Part shown: positions 22,554 through 26,270 of the stretch, one piece after another
How positions within the stretch are numbered: position 1 is the stretch's first letter
Layout: every line of letters starts with the position of its first letter
NCBI GenBank assembly: GCA_963529665.1
Contig: CAUSAG010000026.1
Location: forward strand, 1 to 26,270
Reading direction: 5' to 3'
DNA length: 26,270 nt
Source: Kingella_B sp963529665
Lineage (GTDB): Bacteria > Pseudomonadota > Gammaproteobacteria > Burkholderiales > Neisseriaceae
The notes under the pieces: model-generated
The model's database searches: none
Seen by the model: only the letters and a program-made list of their open reading frames with translations
Told to the model about the DNA's origin: nothing
Position numbers and translations under genes: made by a program

Positions 22554-23981
22554 CTATCGCTCCCTAAAGCTTTCGTCCAGTTTGGTTTGCAATGGGCTTA
22601 ACAGATAATCCAGCACCCGACGTTTGCCGGTTTTAATCTCCGCCGTAACATTCATGCCCGCCGTCAGATTCACCGTTTTGCCGTCAATATTCAAGGTATG
22701 TTTGTCCAGCGACACCACCGCCGTATAGACCAAACCCAACTGCTCGTGGCTTATCGCATCATGGCTGACACTTTTCACCTTGCCCGTCAGATAACCGTAG
22801 CGCGTATAGGGAAAGCTCTCAATCTTCACCACTGCATCCTGCCCCGGTTCCACAAAACCGATGTCCTTATTCAACACCAAAACTTCCACATCCATTTTGT
22901 CGTCATCGGGCGCAACCACCATCATCTTTTGGGCAGCCTGCACCACCCCGCCCACCGTATAGGTGGCCAATTCCTGCACCGTGCCGTCCGCAGGCGACTG
23001 TATCGTCATCAGCTGCTGCCGCTGCTTTGCCTTATCCGTCTGGCCGCGGTATTGGTCAATCTGCTCGTTTGCCTGGCGCAGCGCATCCAGCGTATCCCGT
23101 TTCAGATTCTGCGTATTCAACACCCGATTCTGTTCCGCCTGTGCAATGGCCGCCTGAATCTGCCTCATCTGACCGCGCGTACTTTCCAAATCGTTCCGAT
23201 TGCTGACCGATTTGCTCTGCTGCTCCAAAAAAGCGTGTTCGGAAATAAAATTGTCGGCCCGCAAACGGCGGTAGTCTGCTGTTTTCTGCTGCTCTATCGC
23301 CCCCACCGAAACCAGCTTCTGCTCCTGCGCCTTGGCCGACTGCAATTCCGCCTGATGGCCGCGCAAAGCCGACTGCAGTTGCGCATCCTGCGCCGCCCAA
23401 GCCTGATACTGATTCTGCGCCAATATCTGCGCAGATTGCACATCCGCATCGGAGAGGCCTAAAGACCGTGCCTGCGCCGTATCGATGTGCGGCACGGTAC
23501 GGCTTTCCAGTGCCGCCAATACCGCCTCATAACGCAGTTTGGACAATTGGGCAGCCTGCAAAGCCTGCTCCGACTGTACAACATCGCTATCCGAGCCCAC
23601 GGCTTCCAATTCCGCCAACGTTTCGCCCTGCTTCACATGCTGCCCGTCGCGCACATGCACCGCCTTCACCACCGCCGTTTCCAGCGGCTGTATGGTTTTG
23701 CTGCGCCCGCCCGACACCGTCTTGCCCGAAGCCGCCGCCACAATATCGATTTTGCCGAACCAAGACCACAGCAAAGCCAAAAGCGCAAACGCCATAATAA
23801 AACGCGCCGCCCATTTCGGAGCGGCAGAGACCGGCGTATCGGTCAGTTCCAAATGCGCGGGCAAAAACGCCAGTTCTTCCGCCGTACGCTTGGGCGGTTC
23901 CAACTGTTCGCGCACCGCCCAAACATTGCGCCATACGGTGATGTAGCGGGAAAGAAAGGATTTCAGGGCGGAAAAAAACAT
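22554..23981 (-). CDS. HlyD/RtxD-type periplasmic adaptor of a type I secretion system
   Basis: Membrane fusion protein that joins the inner-membrane ABC exporter to TolC. 475 residues, the size of HlyD. A short cytosolic N-terminus is followed by a single membrane helix (about residues 58-75, WAARFIMAFALLALLWSWF). The lipoyl part (IVAAASGKTVSGGRSKTIQPLE and VVKAVHVRDGQHVKQGETL), a long coiled coil (about 110-330) and the second lipoyl half (IQSPADGTVQELATYTVGGVV) come next. The C-terminus DYLLSPLQTKLDESFRER is highly typical of RTX-toxin secretion adaptors. No HlyB ATPase and no RTX toxin lie in the window. From memory, meningococci also keep hlyD-tolC apart from hlyB. Confidence 0.94.
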   Translation of the reverse strand: MFFSALKSFLSRYITVWRNVWAVREQLEPPKRTAEELAFLPAHLELTDTPVSAAPKWAARFIMAFALLALLWSWFGKIDIVAAASGKTVSGGRSKTIQPLETAVVKAVHVRDGQHVKQGETLAELEAVGSDSDVVQSEQALQAAQLSKLRYEAVLAALESRTVPHIDTAQARSLGLSDADVQSAQILAQNQYQAWAAQDAQLQSALRGHQAELQSAKAQEQKLVSVGAIEQQKTADYRRLRADNFISEHAFLEQQSKSVSNRNDLESTRGQMRQIQAAIAQAEQNRVLNTQNLKRDTLDALRQANEQIDQYRGQTDKAKQRQQLMTIQSPADGTVQELATYTVGGVVQAAQKMMVVAPDDDKMDVEVLVLNKDIGFVEPGQDAVVKIESFPYTRYGYLTGKVKSVSHDAISHEQLGLVYTAVVSLDKHTLNIDGKTVNLTAGMNVTAEIKTGKRRVLDYLLSPLQTKLDESFRER

Positions 23982-24080
23982 AACGGATATAACCTTGGCA
24001 AATAGAAACAGGAAACAATATAAATATGTAAAGGAATTTTAACGGAAAGCAAGCCAGCTGTTAAGGGAAAGACGGGAATA

Positions 24081-24109
24081 TTGACAAAAAATATCCAAGT
24101 CGTTACAAG
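24081..24109 (+). promoter_or_regulatory. Candidate promoter for the small membrane-protein gene
   Basis: TTGACA (24081-24086) and TACAAG (24104-24109) are spaced by 17 bp in an AT-rich region, directed toward the gene at 24216. The -35 box is perfect and the -10 box weak. Confidence 0.45.
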
Positions 24110-24144
24110 TATTCATTATTTTACTGCATAACGCAACACCGAAG

Positions 24145-24193
24145 TGCAGGCTGCTTTTGAAGTGCGGAAAGCTTCGGCAAAAAGCAGCCTGCA
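24145..24193. repeat. Inverted pair of the second DUS dialect before 24216
   Basis: TGCAGGCTGCTT and AAGCAGCCTGCA are both perfect and separated by 25 nt (with the inner complement GAAGT...GCTTC). Located between promoter and start codon, the pair would lie in the 5' leader of the mRNA and is more likely an uptake signal than a terminator. Confidence 0.75.
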
Positions 24194-24215
24194 CACACAA
24201 CCACAGGAACAACCC

Positions 24216-24557
24216 ATGTTTACCACATACGATTTACGCAACTTCCTAGAAGGCTTGGCCATCCTATTCGCCATCGGCTATTGGGGCACCATGCTGCTGT
24301 TGCTTTGGTTTCTCGTCCGCTTCGCCTATAAAAAGCCCAAACAGAACGCCGGCAAAATCCTTTCAGGCAGCCTGACTGCCGCCGCTATCCTGATACTGTT
24401 TGTTTGGATGATTCCCAAACAATTCGGCCCGAGCAAAGAAGAAATACAGGCACAAGAAGAATGGGAAATCGTCTCCCACATTGCCAACACCGGCACGGGC
24501 TTTTCCAGCACACCGTCTCGGCAACTAAAAATCTTGCGGGATTGGTGTAGAATTTAG
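24216..24557 (+). CDS. Small membrane protein with an apparently swapped C-terminus, function unknown
   Basis: The ATG at 24216 gives 113 residues and is preceded by an ACAGGAAC Shine-Dalgarno. Two membrane helices are visible (about residues 11-36 and 50-67), joined by a basic loop (KKPKQNAGK), with an acidic segment after the second (SKEEIQAQEEWE). From residue 83 (WEIVSHIANTG) the DNA belongs to a block that is repeated 798 bp downstream at 25258 in another context. The present C-terminus may therefore be native and later copied downstream, or swapped in by recombination. I do not recognise the family. Confidence 0.55.
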   Translation: MFTTYDLRNFLEGLAILFAIGYWGTMLLLLWFLVRFAYKKPKQNAGKILSGSLTAAAILILFVWMIPKQFGPSKEEIQAQEEWEIVSHIANTGTGFSSTPSRQLKILRDWCRI

Positions 24558-24668
24558 GGCGAATCTACGTCAGCCCCAAATTATAATAGAAAGGAGTAAT
24601 ATATTTTTGAACTAAATTAAATTAACAAATCTATTTTATATCATTTTAAACTTATTAGGAGCTAAATA
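24460..24668 (+). repeat. 209-bp repeat block, copy 1 (with 83-bp leader)
   Basis: Matches 25258-25466 at a constant offset of 798 bp with only about three visible differences. It contains the 3' end of the membrane-protein gene (to 24557), then the leader (24586-24668) with AGAAAGGAGTAAT near its start and the real Shine-Dalgarno AGGAG at 24657-24661. The 83-bp leader alone is also present a third time at 26100-26182. Confidence 0.9.
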
Positions 24669-25124
24669 ATGGCATTTGTAAATGAACGGGTTACTCCAGA
24701 AGACCGCGAGAAATATTTTCCAAAATATGAAATTTTGGAGAGATATTATCCTAGAGATTGGACAATAGATAAAGATAGGGAGAGCATTTTGTTTCTTTCT
24801 TATGAAGAAAGGGAAGATATGTATTCAGATGAGTTAAAAGATAAATATGGTGAATATAGAAGGCAGGTGGATGTTTTTATCTACCAAAACTGTATCATGG
24901 AGATAGAGATTATCCGACCATTAGATTTTGTTAATCAATTTAAAATTGATAAATTTATTATTGGAAAAATTAATATTTTAAATAATATAAAATATGATGA
25001 AACTTTGTTTAGGGAAATGTTCACGGAGGCAATGTCTGTTAATAGAGGATTTGGTATTTATATGAATCCTGATCGCTTAAATAGATTAAAATTTGAAATT
25101 GATTTTTCGGAGGTAGAATTATGA
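24669..25124 (+). CDS. Array gene 1: putative orphan immunity-like protein, family unknown
   Basis: 151 residues, acidic overall, without signal peptide or membrane helix, so cytosolic. It starts MAFVNERVTPEDREKYFPKY and contains EILERYYPRDWTIDKDRES and, near the end, NRGFGIYMNPDR and FEIDFSEVEL. Related copies lie at 25467 and 26183. Small cytosolic proteins in tandem with diverged C-terminal halves and identical leaders are typical of immunity genes of polymorphic toxins, and this is an inference. The AT-rich composition and the codon use differ strongly from the rest of the window, which points to horizontal transfer. The Shine-Dalgarno AGGAG lies 7 nt before the ATG. The stop overlaps the start of the decayed partner (ATGA). 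Confidence 0.8.
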   Translation: MAFVNERVTPEDREKYFPKYEILERYYPRDWTIDKDRESILFLSYEEREDMYSDELKDKYGEYRRQVDVFIYQNCIMEIEIIRPLDFVNQFKIDKFIIGKINILNNIKYDETLFREMFTEAMSVNRGFGIYMNPDRLNRLKFEIDFSEVEL

Positions 25125-25227
25125 AATCATACATAGAAAAATAAATAAATAATGCATTAGATGAATTGTACAAACGTACAGCTGGTTTAGAAGGTTATGA
25201 ACTACGTGCCGCATTAACTCAATTTCA
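25121..25227 (+). pseudogene. Decayed partner ORF behind array gene 1
   Basis: Its ATG at 25121 overlaps the stop of array gene 1 (ATGA), implying translational coupling. It reads MKSYIEK, then a TAA at 25142-25144, then in the same frame INNALDELYKRTAGLEGY and ELRAALTQF. The sequence then changes abruptly to GC-richer DNA near 25225. The counterpart behind array gene 2 has GAA at the TAA position, so the intact reading is MKSYIEKEINNALDEL. The 25125-25466 region holds only this relic plus the repeat block. Confidence 0.7.
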
Positions 25228-25257
25228 CGGCTACCCAAACCGCAGAGTTCGCCCAAA

Positions 25258-25466
25258 AATGGGAAATCGTCTCCCACATTGCCAACACCGGCACAGGCTT
25301 TTCCAGCACACCGTCTCGGCAACTAAAAATCTTGCGGGATTGGTGTAGAATTTAGGGCGAATCTACGTCAGCCCCAAATTATAATAGAAAGGAGTAATAT
25401 ATTTTTGAACTAAATTAAATTAACAAATCTATTTTATATCGTTTTAAACTAATTAGGAGCTAAATA
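25258..25466 (+). repeat. 209-bp repeat block, copy 2 (with 83-bp leader)
   Basis: Copy of 24460-24668. The membrane-gene fragment (WEIVSHIANTG to DWCRI) is present but without the upstream part of that gene. The frame has a stop shortly before and no ATG, so it is not expressed as such. The leader part is 25384-25466. Confidence 0.9.
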
Positions 25467-25919
25467 ATGGCATTTGTAAATGAATTTGTTACTCAAGAAG
25501 ATCGAGATAAATATTTTTCAAAATATGAAATTTTAGAGAAATATTATCCTAGAGATTGGACGATAGACAGGGAGAGAGAAAGTATTTTATTTCTTCGTTA
25601 TCGTGAGAGAGAGGATATGTATTCTGATGAACTAGAACATAAATATGGTCAGTACCTGTGTCAATGGGATATTTTTTTATTTAATAAATGTTTTGTTGAT
25701 GTAGAAATCATATTACCTAAATATGACTTCAACCATAAAAATACATACAAATTCTTTATCACTAAGGTAAAAATATTAAACGAATCAATATTTAATAAAA
25801 ATCTATTTATAGATTTATTCAGTGAAGCAATGGATATTAACCGAGGTTTTGGGATGTATTTAGGAAATAATGATTATAAACGTAAATTTGAAATTGATTT
25901 TTCGGAGATAACTATATAA
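25467..25919 (+). CDS. Array gene 2: paralogue of array gene 1
   Basis: 150 residues, starting MAFVNEFVTQEDRDKYFSKY. It is close to gene 1 over about the first 70 residues (YEILE-YYPRDWTID, RESILFL, EREDMYSDEL-KYG), diverges in the middle (WDIFLFNKCFVDVEI against VDVFIYQNCIMEIEI) and converges again at NRGFGMYL and KFEIDFSE. This pattern, conserved ends with a variable centre, fits proteins whose central surface recognises different partners. Its leader is almost identical to that of gene 1, so both are probably expressed the same way. The family is unknown and an immunity role is inferred from architecture only. Confidence 0.8.
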   Translation: MAFVNEFVTQEDRDKYFSKYEILEKYYPRDWTIDRERESILFLRYREREDMYSDELEHKYGQYLCQWDIFLFNKCFVDVEIILPKYDFNHKNTYKFFITKVKILNESIFNKNLFIDLFSEAMDINRGFGMYLGNNDYKRKFEIDFSEITI

Positions 25920-26000
25920 TAAAATCACATATAGAAAAAGAAATAAATAATACATTTAGATAAATATGAAAAAACATATAGCTAATTTTTAATGATATAA
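25919..26000 (+). pseudogene. Decayed partner ORF behind array gene 2
   Basis: Aligns with the relic at 25121: IKSHIEKEINNT is followed, after removal of one T in ACATTTAGAT, by LDKYEKTYS and a stop. The start codon has become ATA (25919-25921) and the frame is shifted, so it cannot be made as a protein. From 26000 to 26099 there is AT-rich DNA with no gene that I can support. Confidence 0.6.
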
Positions 26001-26099
26001 ACTATATTAATCAAAATTTTATAGTAAATTTATCTTTTATTTCCATAAAAATTAAATAATTAGATAGCGTATTATGTTGTTATAATTTGTAAAGTGATG

Positions 26100-26182
26100 A
26101 TAGAAAGGAGTAATATATTTTTGAGTTAACTTAAATTAACGAATCTATTTTATATTATTTTAAACTTATTAGGAGCTAAATA
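26100..26182 (+). repeat. 83-bp leader, copy 3
   Basis: Same length as the leaders at 24586-24668 and 25384-25466, beginning ATAGAAAGGAGTAATATAT and ending AGGAGCTAAATA before the ATG. Unlike copies 1 and 2 it is not preceded by the membrane-gene fragment. Confidence 0.85.
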
Positions 26183-26270
26183 ATGGCATTTGTAAATGAA
26201 CGGATTACTCCAGAGGACCGCGAGAAATATTTTCCAAAATATGAAATTTTGGAGAGATATTATCCTAGAG
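26183..26270 (+). CDS. Array gene 3, 5' end (cut by window edge)
   Basis: Only 29 codons are in the window: MAFVNERITPEDREKYFPKY and then EILERYYPR. The DNA differs from gene 1 at only two visible positions over this stretch and is closer to gene 1 than to gene 2. The array therefore continues outside the window. Confidence 0.8.
   Translation, partial: MAFVNERITPEDREKYFPKYEILERYYPR

Noticed and set aside
25166..25348. A 60-codon frame in the array gap
   Set aside because: It joins the end of the decayed partner to the repeat block in the wrong frame, so it is not a gene.
1..26270. tRNA, rRNA or riboswitch genes
   Set aside because: I looked for tRNA-like TTCGAATC/GGTTCGA arms and known conserved riboswitch cores in the gaps and saw none that I could support.

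Overview
The window looks like a chromosomal stretch of a Kingella-type member of the Neisseriaceae. The main reason is the very frequent 12-mer AGGCAGCCTGAA and its complement. I recognise it as the DNA uptake sequence (DUS) dialect reported for Kingella oralis/denitrificans. It occurs singly, inside genes, and as inverted pairs that form intrinsic terminators. The gene set (fhs, rbfA, pheS, molybdate genes, rlmD, leuB, tyrA, aroA, murB) is ordinary proteobacterial housekeeping.

Layout. Positions 1-2800: fhs (cut by the window edge), rbfA, a small SLOG/LOG-like protein and pheS. Positions 2900-5650 (minus strand): modB, a GNAT relic, a MAPEG protein, modA and a two-Mop-domain protein, so the molybdate genes are scattered and no modC ATPase is present. 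Positions 5750-9870: rlmD, an L,D-transpeptidase and a MATE exporter. Positions 9980-13540 (minus strand): a secreted protein with repeats of an 'ENGKL' type, leuB, tyrA and an FMN reductase. Positions 13740-15820: a DUF924 gene broken by a stop codon and by a 162-bp MITE-like insert, then aroA. Positions 16000-19400 (plus strand): a WYL regulator, an EVE-domain protein, murB and a TetR regulator.

From about 19,500 on, the window becomes accessory. Positions 19,582-20,910 (minus strand) hold the shattered end of an FhaB/HrpA/CdiA-type two-partner-secretion exoprotein. It has frameshifts, an in-frame stop and a VENN motif pushed out of frame, and it ends at a perfect 48-bp palindrome where the toxin domain should begin. 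Next come tolC- and hlyD-like genes of a type I (RTX) secretion system, without the hlyB ATPase or a toxin. In this block the DUS changes to AAGCAGCCTGCA, the dialect I associate with K. kingae, which suggests DNA acquired from a different Kingella lineage.

The last 2 kb is very AT-rich. It carries a tandem array of three related small genes (the third cut by the window edge), each behind the same 83-bp leader. Copies 1 and 2 also share an exact-offset 209-bp upstream block that includes the 3' end of a small membrane-protein gene. Behind each complete copy is a second, overlapping or abutting ORF that has decayed. This resembles an orphan immunity-gene array of a polymorphic toxin system, but I cannot name the protein family. 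It is the best candidate in the window for something undescribed.
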